A DNA stretch of 32,585 bases, from contig WLJI01000011.1 in NCBI GenBank assembly GCA_009701845.1, positions 1 through 32,585 on the forward strand, written 5' to 3'. Numbering within the stretch: position 1 is the stretch's first letter; each line of letters begins with the position of its first letter. Source of the DNA: Actinomycetota bacterium. Lineage in GTDB: Bacteria; Actinomycetota; Acidimicrobiia; Acidimicrobiales; Microtrichaceae. The notes below the pieces were generated by a model. The model searched no databases. It was not told the origin of the DNA and saw nothing but the letters and a program-made list of their open reading frames with translations. The position numbers were made by a program, and so were the translations under genes. Shown piece after piece: positions 14,998 through 21,455 of the stretch.

Positions 14998-15882
14998 GTG
15001 AGGGACTTTCTTCAGATTCTTCTTGTGGGGATTGGTGATGGCGCGGTCTACGCCATGTTGGGACTCGGGCTTGTGGTCATCTACCGCTCAACAGGGTTGT
15101 TGAATTTTGCCCAAGGCGAGATGGCGATGTTCTCTACATTCATTGTGTGGACCATGTGGAGCCTGGGCTTGCCGATGTGGTTGGCGATCTTGGGTGGAAT
15201 GGCCGGAGGCTTCTGTGTCGGAGCGTTAGTGCACCAAGTAGCTGTTCGACCTGTTGGTGACCCACATGAGAAGCCGCTTGCCGTGGTGATCGTTACGATC
15301 GGGCTTTTTCTGGGGTTGAACGGAGCAGCGCAGCTGATCTGGGGAACGCTGGATCGAAGCATGCCACCACTTTTTGGTCGCGGTCAGGTCACCGTGTTTG
15401 GGGTAGCAGTCGCTTGGCAGAAGATCGGAGCCGTCATCGCCCTAGGCGTGATGGTGCTGCTGTTCTATTTGTTGTTTCAGCACACGAAGCTTGGTTTAGC
15501 GATGCGCGCGGTGGCTTCAAACTCTGAGTCGGCATCCCTTGTGGGCATTCCGGTTCCACGGCTCTTGATGCTCGGCTGGGGTCTTGCGGCTGCCGTGGGA
15601 ACAGTGGCAGGAGTATTCATCGCGCCAAATCTTGGGTTGGGCACAAACCTGATGCAGCTCACATTGATCTTTGGCTTTGCAGCAATCACCCTTGGCGGTT
15701 TTGATTCACTTGTCGGTGCAGTCGTAGGCGGATTTGTTGTTGGTGCGCTGTCGTCGGTGATGCCCCGCTACATCACCATCTTTGAAAAGATGCCGCTAGC
15801 CCCGGCATTTATTTTGATTTTGGCCGTGTTGCTGTTCCGACCCGAGGGACTCTTCGGCAAGAAGCAGGTCAGCCGGGTATGA
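14998..15882 (+). CDS. livH: branched-chain amino-acid-type ABC transporter permease LivH
   Basis: This is a membrane subunit of the importer, 294 aa with about eight hydrophobic segments. The family features are GIGDGAVYAMLGLGLVVIYR at the start, STGLLNFAQGEMAM, and the coupling-loop region TKLGLAMRAVASNSESASLVGIPV, followed by ITLGGFDSLVGAVVGGFVVG and LLFRPEGLFGKK at the end. It starts at GTG 14998 after GAGAGGG. It overlaps livM by 4 bp (ATGA). The 45-nt gap after livF holds no obvious signal. Confidence 0.93.
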   Translation: MRDFLQILLVGIGDGAVYAMLGLGLVVIYRSTGLLNFAQGEMAMFSTFIVWTMWSLGLPMWLAILGGMAGGFCVGALVHQVAVRPVGDPHEKPLAVVIVTIGLFLGLNGAAQLIWGTLDRSMPPLFGRGQVTVFGVAVAWQKIGAVIALGVMVLLFYLLFQHTKLGLAMRAVASNSESASLVGIPVPRLLMLGWGLAAAVGTVAGVFIAPNLGLGTNLMQLTLIFGFAAITLGGFDSLVGAVVGGFVVGALSSVMPRYITIFEKMPLAPAFILILAVLLFRPEGLFGKKQVSRV

Positions 15883-16958
15883 GTGGAGCAGTCAGTGCGG
15901 AACAATCTGCACAGCGTGGACCACGCGAATGGGCGCTCAAGGTTGGACCTTGGATCCTCCTCTTTGTGATTCTTGCGGTTCTGCCGTTTCAGTTTCCGTC
16001 GTTTCGGGTCGAGCAGTTTTGCTTTTGGATGACCCTTGCGATCGCTGCGTGTGGACTGAACTTGTTAACCGGTTACAACGGGCAGATCTCGGTTGGCCAC
16101 GGGGCGCTCTTCGGCATAGGTGCCTATACAACGGGAATCCTGATTACAGAGTTTGGTGTTCCCTTATTTGGGGCGACCGTAGCTGCGGCCGTGGTGTGTT
16201 TCTTCGTTGGAATACTCGTCGGGTTGCCTGCTCTGCGTATCAAGGGTTTGTACCTTGCCCTTGTCACATTGGCGGTTGCCACGCTGTTTCCGTTGCTCCT
16301 AGAGCAGTTCAGCGCAATTACCGGAGGAAGTGGCGGCCTTCAGATTACAAGCCCGCAGATGTACCGGGGCGAGATGAGGGAGCGTCCAATTCGTTTGGAG
16401 TCGCCCATTGCTGGTCTAGCTAATGACCAATGGAAATACTTCTTGTTTTTAGCAATCACCGTGGTGATTTTTGTGTTGTCTCGAAACCTCATCAAGAGCC
16501 GGGTTGGGCGGTCTCTAGTGGCAGTTCGAGATAATGAGATTGCGGCTGAATCCTCTGGAATCCCGGTTTCGAAAGTGAAGATTCTGACCTTTGGTTTGAG
16601 TGCCGCGATTGCCGGAATCGGCGGATCCCTTTTTGCACTTGATCAGGGGCAGCTCTACCCGAGCTCGTTCACCATTGTTCTGTCGATTTACATACTCGTA
16701 GCAGTTGTGGTGGGCGGGGCTTCGAGCATTATCGGCCCTGCCATCGGTGCAGTTTTCTATGGACTGTTCTCGGACGTGATCATTCAACAGATGCCTGATC
16801 GGATTCAGCCCGCTCGGGCGGTTATCTTAGGAGTCCTGTTGATCTTGTTGATGCTGCTAGCTCCGGGTGGGGTCGTTGGTGGTGTTCGTTCCCTGCAAGC
16901 CAATTTTGCATCTCGCAAGGGTGGCTCACCGGGCTCAGATCCAGATCTCATCATGTAG
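15879..16958 (+). CDS. livM: branched-chain amino-acid-type ABC transporter permease LivM
   Basis: This is the second membrane subunit, 359 aa. The LivM features are GLNLLTGYNGQISVGHGALFGIGAYT, PALRIKGLYLALVTLAVATLFP, the coupling loop VGRSLVAVRDNEIAAESSGIPV, and VVGGASSIIGPAIGAVFY. The start ATG overlaps the livH stop. The C-terminal 30 residues are hydrophilic. It is followed by a 68-nt gap before the binding-protein gene. Confidence 0.93.
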   Translation: MSGAVSAEQSAQRGPREWALKVGPWILLFVILAVLPFQFPSFRVEQFCFWMTLAIAACGLNLLTGYNGQISVGHGALFGIGAYTTGILITEFGVPLFGATVAAAVVCFFVGILVGLPALRIKGLYLALVTLAVATLFPLLLEQFSAITGGSGGLQITSPQMYRGEMRERPIRLESPIAGLANDQWKYFLFLAITVVIFVLSRNLIKSRVGRSLVAVRDNEIAAESSGIPVSKVKILTFGLSAAIAGIGGSLFALDQGQLYPSSFTIVLSIYILVAVVVGGASSIIGPAIGAVFYGLFSDVIIQQMPDRIQPARAVILGVLLILLMLLAPGGVVGGVRSLQANFASRKGGSPGSDPDLIM

Positions 16959-17026
16959 TACCGGCTAGTAACACCGTTCAGGATCAAGGGCTAGGACCAA
17001 CTAGTTCGCACACCATAGGAGTACAG

Positions 17027-18367
17027 ATGAAAAAAGCCTCAGTACAAGTCAGCGCAGCACTGCTGCTTGGGTTCGCTCTGATCGGCGGTGCATGCGGCGG
17101 GCGCGATGACTCAAGTTCAGGTGACTCAACAACGACCACAGCAGGCGACTCAACAGAAACTGCTTTTATTGATCCCGCTGCCGACTGCACCGACTACAAG
17201 GGCACACAAGGAGTCACCGGAGACACCATCAAGATCGGGACGGTGCGACCCGAGTCGGGTTCGTACGCCATCTACGACAACGTCACCAAAGGTCTTGAGG
17301 CGTACTTCAAGTCTGCAAATGCAGCAGGCGGACTTCCCGCAGCAGACGGCAAGAAGTACCAAGTGGAACTCATCAAGAAGAATGATGAATATGACCCGGC
17401 CAAGACCCCGGCCTTGGTGAAACAACTTGTTGAACAAGATGGCGTGTTTGCCCTAGTGGGAAACATCGGCACAGAGACCAACAAGTCAGTTCGCGATTAT
17501 CTGAATGAGAACTGTGTGCCCAACATTGCGCTAGCTACGGGTTCTACACAATGGGGAGACGCCAATGCCTACCCTTGGTACATCTCTGGGCTGCCGAGTT
17601 ACGCAACTGAGGCGAATGCCTGGGTGAGTTACTTAGAAGAGGTCAATCCGACTGCAAAGATTGCGCTGCTGTACCAAGATGATGATTTTGGTCAGAGCTA
17701 CAAGGCCGCCATCGAGAAGGCCATAGAAGGAACCAAGATCACCTTGGTGGCAGAAGAGGGCTTCAACCCGCTTGCAGGTAGCACCACCGAGGCTTCAGTT
17801 ACCAAGCTTTCGCAGTCCGGCGCAGACACCTTCATCGTTGGAGTCGGCGGAACAGCTTGCCCGCTCACATTGTCCTTTGTTCCTGCAACATGGACCCCAA
17901 TGACCATGATCTCGGTGACATGCGGATCAAAGACAGCGCTGTCACTAGCTGGCGGAAAAGATCAGGGCGTTTACATGGCTCAGCCAACGCTCGATCCAGC
18001 TGATCCTGCGGATCAGTCCAACCCGAAGGTTGTGGAATTCGCAACCCAGGGTGCCGCTGCGGGCCTTGACGAGTCGGCAATTCAAGGAGGCATCGCCTCG
18101 GTTGGATGGGGCTTCGGTTCGATGTTTGCTGTGGGACTCAAGAACGCAACCACTGTTGATCGTGCAGCTGTCATGAACGCCTTGTACTCATTGAAAGACT
18201 CCACGTTTGGCCTGATCCGTGATGAGGTCACAGTCAACACTGATGGAGCGAAGGACCCTTGGGCCATTGAGGGATTCCGAATTGTTCAACGTGAGAACGG
18301 CGCGTGGGTAGAAAAAGCTCCGGTGACCAACGAAGAGGGCAAGTCGAATAGCTTCGCTGGCAAATAA
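17027..18367 (+). CDS. livK: ABC transporter substrate-binding lipoprotein, LivK type
   Basis: This is the binding protein of the importer, 446 aa, of the type I periplasmic fold (Peripla_BP_6). Residues 1-23 form a signal with a lipobox-like GGAC (Cys23), then a Ser/Thr/Asp linker similar to that of PstS. The core starts with GDTIKIGTVRPESGSYAIYD and continues with VKQLVEQDGVFALVGNIGT and LYQDDDFGQSYKAAIEKA, all typical of the family. GGAG lies 7 nt before the ATG. It comes last in the operon, behind the membrane and ATPase genes. The ligand is not predictable; branched-chain amino acids, amides or urea-like compounds are all handled by the family. Confidence 0.9.
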   Translation: MKKASVQVSAALLLGFALIGGACGGRDDSSSGDSTTTTAGDSTETAFIDPAADCTDYKGTQGVTGDTIKIGTVRPESGSYAIYDNVTKGLEAYFKSANAAGGLPAADGKKYQVELIKKNDEYDPAKTPALVKQLVEQDGVFALVGNIGTETNKSVRDYLNENCVPNIALATGSTQWGDANAYPWYISGLPSYATEANAWVSYLEEVNPTAKIALLYQDDDFGQSYKAAIEKAIEGTKITLVAEEGFNPLAGSTTEASVTKLSQSGADTFIVGVGGTACPLTLSFVPATWTPMTMISVTCGSKTALSLAGGKDQGVYMAQPTLDPADPADQSNPKVVEFATQGAAAGLDESAIQGGIASVGWGFGSMFAVGLKNATTVDRAAVMNALYSLKDSTFGLIRDEVTVNTDGAKDPWAIEGFRIVQRENGAWVEKAPVTNEEGKSNSFAGK

Positions 18368-18392
18368 CCCGCTATCTCATCGGTCCAGCGGG
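18368..18392 (+). terminator. small hairpin after livK
   Basis: CCCGCT (18368-18373) pairs with AGCGGG (18387-18392) directly after the livK stop. No T tract follows. It may slow or stop transcripts together with the larger hairpin at 18429-18463. Confidence 0.35.
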
Positions 18393-18426
18393 GGTCATCG
18401 CTCCGAGGCCCGACGTATCTGTTGCT

Positions 18427-19056
18427 CTAGAGCTGCTCGCCAAGTTCAATGGCGAGCAGCTCTTCTGCTGCTTGGCGCACTTGAAGATCTCGGTCTTGAG
18501 TGAGTTTGGTGAGCATGGCAGTCACCTGAGTTCCTTCGAATGCAGCAAGTGCCAGCACTGCTCGGCGACGAACGGTGGCCCGATCCGAGCAACCCGCTAG
18601 AACAGCGTCGCAGCCAGCAGGGTGCCCGAGGGAGCCGAGAGCAGCTACGGCAGCTTCACGGCACAGGGAATCTTCATGTTCGACTGCTACAACCGCGAGC
18701 ATTTGCACTGTTTCTAGGTCTGCGTCTGTTCGTTCCCCGCATGCAAAAGCGGCTACCTCTGCCACTGCGTCCTCTGGATCAGTGAGCAGCTGACGAAGTT
18801 CGGTGAGTGCATCTTCAGACTGAGCGGCAAGCAATGCAGAGCGCCTTCGGGTGATTGGGTCAGGGTCTTTGAGCCCAGCAATAAGTTCGGCTGCACCGAG
18901 CATCTCCATGCGTTGAAGCGCACCGAGTGCAGCAGCTCGAACCTCTGGATCTGGGTCGGTCAAAGCCGTTTGCGCTACGGAGACCTGCCCGAGGTGTCCT
19001 GCAGTGACCACAGTGCGCCTTCGAGTCGCAGCGTCTTCATGAGTATCGGATGCCAT
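18427..19056 (-). CDS. HEAT-repeat protein
   Basis: This 209-aa soluble protein is built of about six helical HEAT repeats: units such as LTDPDPEVRAAALGALQRM, LKDPDPITRRRSALLAA, LTDPEDAVAEVAAFACGE and LTQDRDLQVRQAAEELLA each show the D-x-x-x-x-V-R-x-x-A pattern. Such proteins serve as protein-binding scaffolds or, in the PBS-lyase branch, interact with phycobilins; nothing here suggests the latter. AAGGGA lies about 11 nt before the ATG, a weak site. It is divergent from the Ala-Pro-rich gene, with 149 nt between them. Confidence 0.75.
   Translation of the reverse strand: MASDTHEDAATRRRTVVTAGHLGQVSVAQTALTDPDPEVRAAALGALQRMEMLGAAELIAGLKDPDPITRRRSALLAAQSEDALTELRQLLTDPEDAVAEVAAFACGERTDADLETVQMLAVVAVEHEDSLCREAAVAALGSLGHPAGCDAVLAGCSDRATVRRRAVLALAAFEGTQVTAMLTKLTQDRDLQVRQAAEELLAIELGEQL
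18429..18463. terminator. 13-bp perfect hairpin within the end of the HEAT gene, probable bidirectional terminator
   Basis: AGAGCTGCTCGCC (18429-18441) pairs perfectly with GGCGAGCAGCTCT (18451-18463) around a 9-nt loop. It lies between the convergent livK and HEAT genes and includes the last codons of the latter (ending E-L-L-A-I-E-L-G-E-Q-L). The strength of the stem and the convergent arrangement suggest termination from both sides, but neither side has a long T run. Confidence 0.5.
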
Positions 19057-19086
19057 ATGCGAAAAATTCCCTTATTGCGCGAGGGT

Positions 19087-19155
19087 GAGTGTTGGTTGAA
19101 GGACACTCAACACTGAACGAGGTTTATGAATTTGGTTTTGGGCGCCCCAAACAAC
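19087..19155. promoter_or_regulatory. inverted repeats in the divergent HEAT / Ala-Pro gene interval
   Basis: AGTGTTG (19088-19094) pairs with CAACACT (19108-19114), and the overlapping GAGTGT (19087-19092) with ACACTC (19103-19108). A second palindrome centres on GGGCGCCC (19140-19147), flanked by TTT and CAAA. They lie between two divergent genes and could be operator sites, but no known factor is recognised. Confidence 0.3.
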
Positions 19156-19205
19156 CTCCGAGACATCTACACTGTAAGTCGCATACCTATCAAGAGGAGC
19201 GGTTC

Positions 19206-19748
19206 GTGTCGCAGCACATGGTTATCTTTCAAAATCCAGATGGCGATCCTGGCTACAACCAGTTCGAGTCGATCGATGAGGCCGTGAGCTTTGTTGAGAA
19301 GATCCGAAATGATCAAGGGGTAGACAGCGTCAGAATTTTTGAGCTGAACGAGGTCAAGTTCGAACTTAAGCCTTATTACAAGGTCAAGCTTCAAGCTCTC
19401 AACGCTGGATCTTCTTCGGCGCCTGCACCTGCTCCGGCGGCGGCACCAGCACCGGCGGCGGCACCAGCACCGGCGCCTGCTCCAGCACCGGCTCCTGCTC
19501 CAGCACCGGCTCCTGCTCCAGCGGCGGCACCAGCACCAGCGCCTGCTCCTGCACCAGCTCCAGCTCCTGCTCCAGCGGCGGCACCAGCTCCTGCACCTTC
19601 ACCAGACCCGGCATTTAGCCCGTTCGCTTCCCCGGCTGCGCCTAGTGCTCCAGCAGCTCCTAGCGCACCGGCTGCGGCACCAGTTCCTCCGGCCGATCAG
19701 CCAGCAGAAGAAAGCCAGCCCACTCGGCGCGGCTTGTTTGGTCGATAA
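19206..19748 (+). CDS. small conserved-looking domain with long Ala-Pro tail
   Basis: This 180-aa protein has two parts. Residues 1-63 look like a compact alpha/beta domain (HMVIFQNPDGDPGYNQF, then an amphipathic helix SIDEAVSFVEKIRND, then strands VDSVRIFELNEVKFELKPYY). Residues 72-165 are almost only Ala and Pro, in runs of alternating A-P broken by A-A-A, which would form a stiff extended arm. The tail ends PTRRGLFGR, with basic residues. GTG at 19206 is the start, with AGAGGAG about 7 nt upstream; the frame is open further upstream but unsupported. Function unknown. The arm resembles linkers in proteins that reach across the envelope or link complexes, though no signal peptide is present. 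Confidence 0.65.
   Translation: MSQHMVIFQNPDGDPGYNQFESIDEAVSFVEKIRNDQGVDSVRIFELNEVKFELKPYYKVKLQALNAGSSSAPAPAPAAAPAPAAAPAPAPAPAPAPAPAPAPAPAAAPAPAPAPAPAPAPAPAAAPAPAPSPDPAFSPFASPAAPSAPAAPSAPAAAPVPPADQPAEESQPTRRGLFGR
19418..19610 (+). repeat. low-complexity Ala-Pro-coding tract
   Basis: Repeated six-base words such as GCACCA, GCTCCT and GCTCCA, interspersed with GCGGCGGCACCAGC, encode the alternating Ala-Pro arm. The variants are mixed and partly duplicated in larger blocks, which points to repeated unequal recombination or slippage. Confidence 0.85.
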
Positions 19749-19760
19749 TTCGCTTGTTCT

Positions 19761-19827
19761 CTCAGTCAGCGACTGACTGAGACGTGGCGCATCAAATTGT
19801 TCGCTGTGCCCGGGTTCGCCCGGGCAC
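19761..19827. terminator. two tandem hairpins between convergent genes
   Basis: CTCAGTCAG (19761-19769) pairs with CTGACTGAG (19773-19781) around a 3-nt loop, and GTGCCCGGG (19806-19814) pairs with CCCGGGCAC (19819-19827) around a TTCG tetraloop, a very stable arrangement. They lie between the stop of the Ala-Pro gene and the end of the convergent membrane-protein gene. No strong T run follows either. Confidence 0.6.
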
Positions 19828-19852
19828 TTGCGCGACTGCAGCTATGTAAGAG

Positions 19853-20212
19853 CTAGGTGACAAGAAAGACAACGCCAACAAGAACCACGCTGAGTACCAC
19901 GCCAACTATTGCTGCGATGCCAATCACTGTCAGAACCAGGAGCAATGTCGATCTCGCTCGAACTGCCGGAGTAATCGTGACATCGCGGGCTCGTCGGCCG
20001 GTGATAACCACTCCGTCGGAATCAGCCTGCTCAACCGCATCGGCTCGGTCCGAACTACTTGTGCTGGGGATTGCCTCAGCAAATTCATCCTGCGGAACTC
20101 CAGAACCGGTTCCCGTGGCAGGCTGAGGGAGCGGCCGTCGACCAAAGAGGGCGTAGCCAAAGCCAAGAGCGCTCAGCACCACTATCAAGATTCCAACGAA
20201 TAGCGTGAACAT
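19853..20212 (-). CDS. small two-TM membrane protein of unknown function
   Basis: This 119-aa protein has a membrane segment at each end: about residues 3-23 (LFVGILIVVLSALGFGYALF) and 88-117 (LLLVLTVIGIAAIVGVVLSV and onward). Between them is a polar, acidic loop with VVITGRRARDVTITPAVRARS before the second segment. No family is recognised. Its ATG (20210-20212 on the minus strand) shares bases with the ATG of the divergent protease gene (20211). No ribosome site precedes it; TAGTGT lies 10 nt upstream. A wrong start on one of the two genes is possible. Confidence 0.6.
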   Translation of the reverse strand: MFTLFVGILIVVLSALGFGYALFGRRPLPQPATGTGSGVPQDEFAEAIPSTSSSDRADAVEQADSDGVVITGRRARDVTITPAVRARSTLLLVLTVIGIAAIVGVVLSVVLVGVVFLVT

Positions 20213-21404
20213 GACTGATCAGACACTACCAACCGAGGAAGACTCCTCGATAGTTCCAAGCGGCGATGATTCTGCTTTTGAGCTGAGCGGCGCAGATGCT
20301 TGTGCCGACTTTTTAGAAAGTACCCCGCAAGCTGATCAATCGGAGCTACCGGTACAGGCTCAGCCCAGAACTCGTTGGGTTGCCCTTGGGGTGTTTGGTT
20401 TTCTTGCAGCGGGACTTGTTGCTGCGGCTTTTCTGATCCGCTTGCCCTACTACTTGGTGCAACCCGGGTCAGTTCGCCCAGCCGAACAGCGTATCGACAT
20501 CTCGGGAGCTGAGAGCTTTGAAAATAGCGGTGACATCTTGTTCACCACGGTATTTGTTGATCAGGCGACTCCTGCTTTGATGATTCGTGCATGGCTTGAC
20601 GACGCAGTGGAGATCCGAACACGACAAGAGATGTACCCAGAGGGGGATCGCAAGGCGAGTCAGGAACAGAATCAGCTCCGGATGGACCTCTCAAAATTGA
20701 CGGCAACTCGGGTGGCCTTGCAATACCTCGGGATCGAAGCGGAATATGACGCAGACGGAACACGGGTTCTCGCAGTTCAATCAGAAGCACCCTCGGCCGG
20801 GGTCTTGCTGCCAGGAGATGTGATTATCTCTGTAGACGGTTCGGAGATTGCGCTTCCATCGGAAATTGCTCCCGAGCTTGCCGATCACGCTCCGGGGGAT
20901 CAAGTCCAGGTAGTAGTTCGTCGTGCAGCACCCGATGGTCAGCAGGTTCGAAAAGAACTTGACGTGACCCTCGGTGCCTCATCCGATGAAGTGACTCGGC
21001 CGATTCTGGGAATTGAGGCAGAGCCGGACGCACCCTCGATTGATTCAGAAGTGCAAGTTGACGTGGATTCCGGAACGGTTTCAGGCCCGTCTGCTGGCCT
21101 TGCGTGGACGTTGGCAATACTCGATCGTCTCACTCCAGGATCGCTGACGAGAGGGAAGACTGTGGCCGTGACCGGTGAGATTCTTGAAGATGGAACGGTG
21201 GGCCCGATCGGCGGGATTCTTCAGAAAGTCTCTGCTGTCAAACGCGCTGGCATCAAGATGTTTATCTACCCTGCATCAACCCCGGTCGAGGAGCAAAAGC
21301 AGATGCGTGCACTCGCCGGAAAAAAAGTTGAACTCCGTCCCGTAGAAAATCTAGATCAGGCGGTTCAGGCTCTCTCGCCTCGAGGGATTCAGCTTCCCGG
21401 GTGA
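20211..21404 (+). CDS. membrane-anchored PDZ and Lon-type (S16) serine protease, YlbL-like
   Basis: This 397-aa protein has an acidic cytoplasmic N-terminus (1-52), one membrane segment (about 56-76), an external region with a PDZ domain (about 180-255; VLLPGDVIISVDGSEI is the core) and a C-terminal Lon protease domain. The Ser-Lys dyad is visible: Ser294 in GTVSGPSAGLAWTL and Lys339 in GPIGGILQKVSAVKRAG, the latter with the TGEILEDGTVGPIGG block of the family. YlbL-type proteases are usual in Actinobacteria and Firmicutes; in Bacillus YlbL is linked to degradation of a division inhibitor after DNA damage. The start could also be GTG 20205; neither has a clear ribosome site. Confidence 0.88.
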   Translation: MTDQTLPTEEDSSIVPSGDDSAFELSGADACADFLESTPQADQSELPVQAQPRTRWVALGVFGFLAAGLVAAAFLIRLPYYLVQPGSVRPAEQRIDISGAESFENSGDILFTTVFVDQATPALMIRAWLDDAVEIRTRQEMYPEGDRKASQEQNQLRMDLSKLTATRVALQYLGIEAEYDADGTRVLAVQSEAPSAGVLLPGDVIISVDGSEIALPSEIAPELADHAPGDQVQVVVRRAAPDGQQVRKELDVTLGASSDEVTRPILGIEAEPDAPSIDSEVQVDVDSGTVSGPSAGLAWTLAILDRLTPGSLTRGKTVAVTGEILEDGTVGPIGGILQKVSAVKRAGIKMFIYPASTPVEEQKQMRALAGKKVELRPVENLDQAVQALSPRGIQLPG

Positions 21405-21442
21405 GCTTTTGTAGGTTCCGCCACACGCGGCCTTAGGACTTC

Positions 21443-21448
21443 TAGCAT
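21443..21448 (+). promoter_or_regulatory. -10 element TAGCAT, leaderless-type promoter of the DivIVA/MuF-like gene
   Basis: TAGCAT fits TANNNT and ends exactly 7 nt before the ATG at 21456, with no Shine-Dalgarno sequence in between. The same hexamer serves the DUF2342 gene on the other strand. Confidence 0.5.
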
Positions 21449-21455
21449 TGCCTGC

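Noticed and set aside
15929-16423. 164-aa plus-strand open frame inside livM
   Set aside because: livM has complete family motifs in its own frame; the other frame has no motif or ribosome site.
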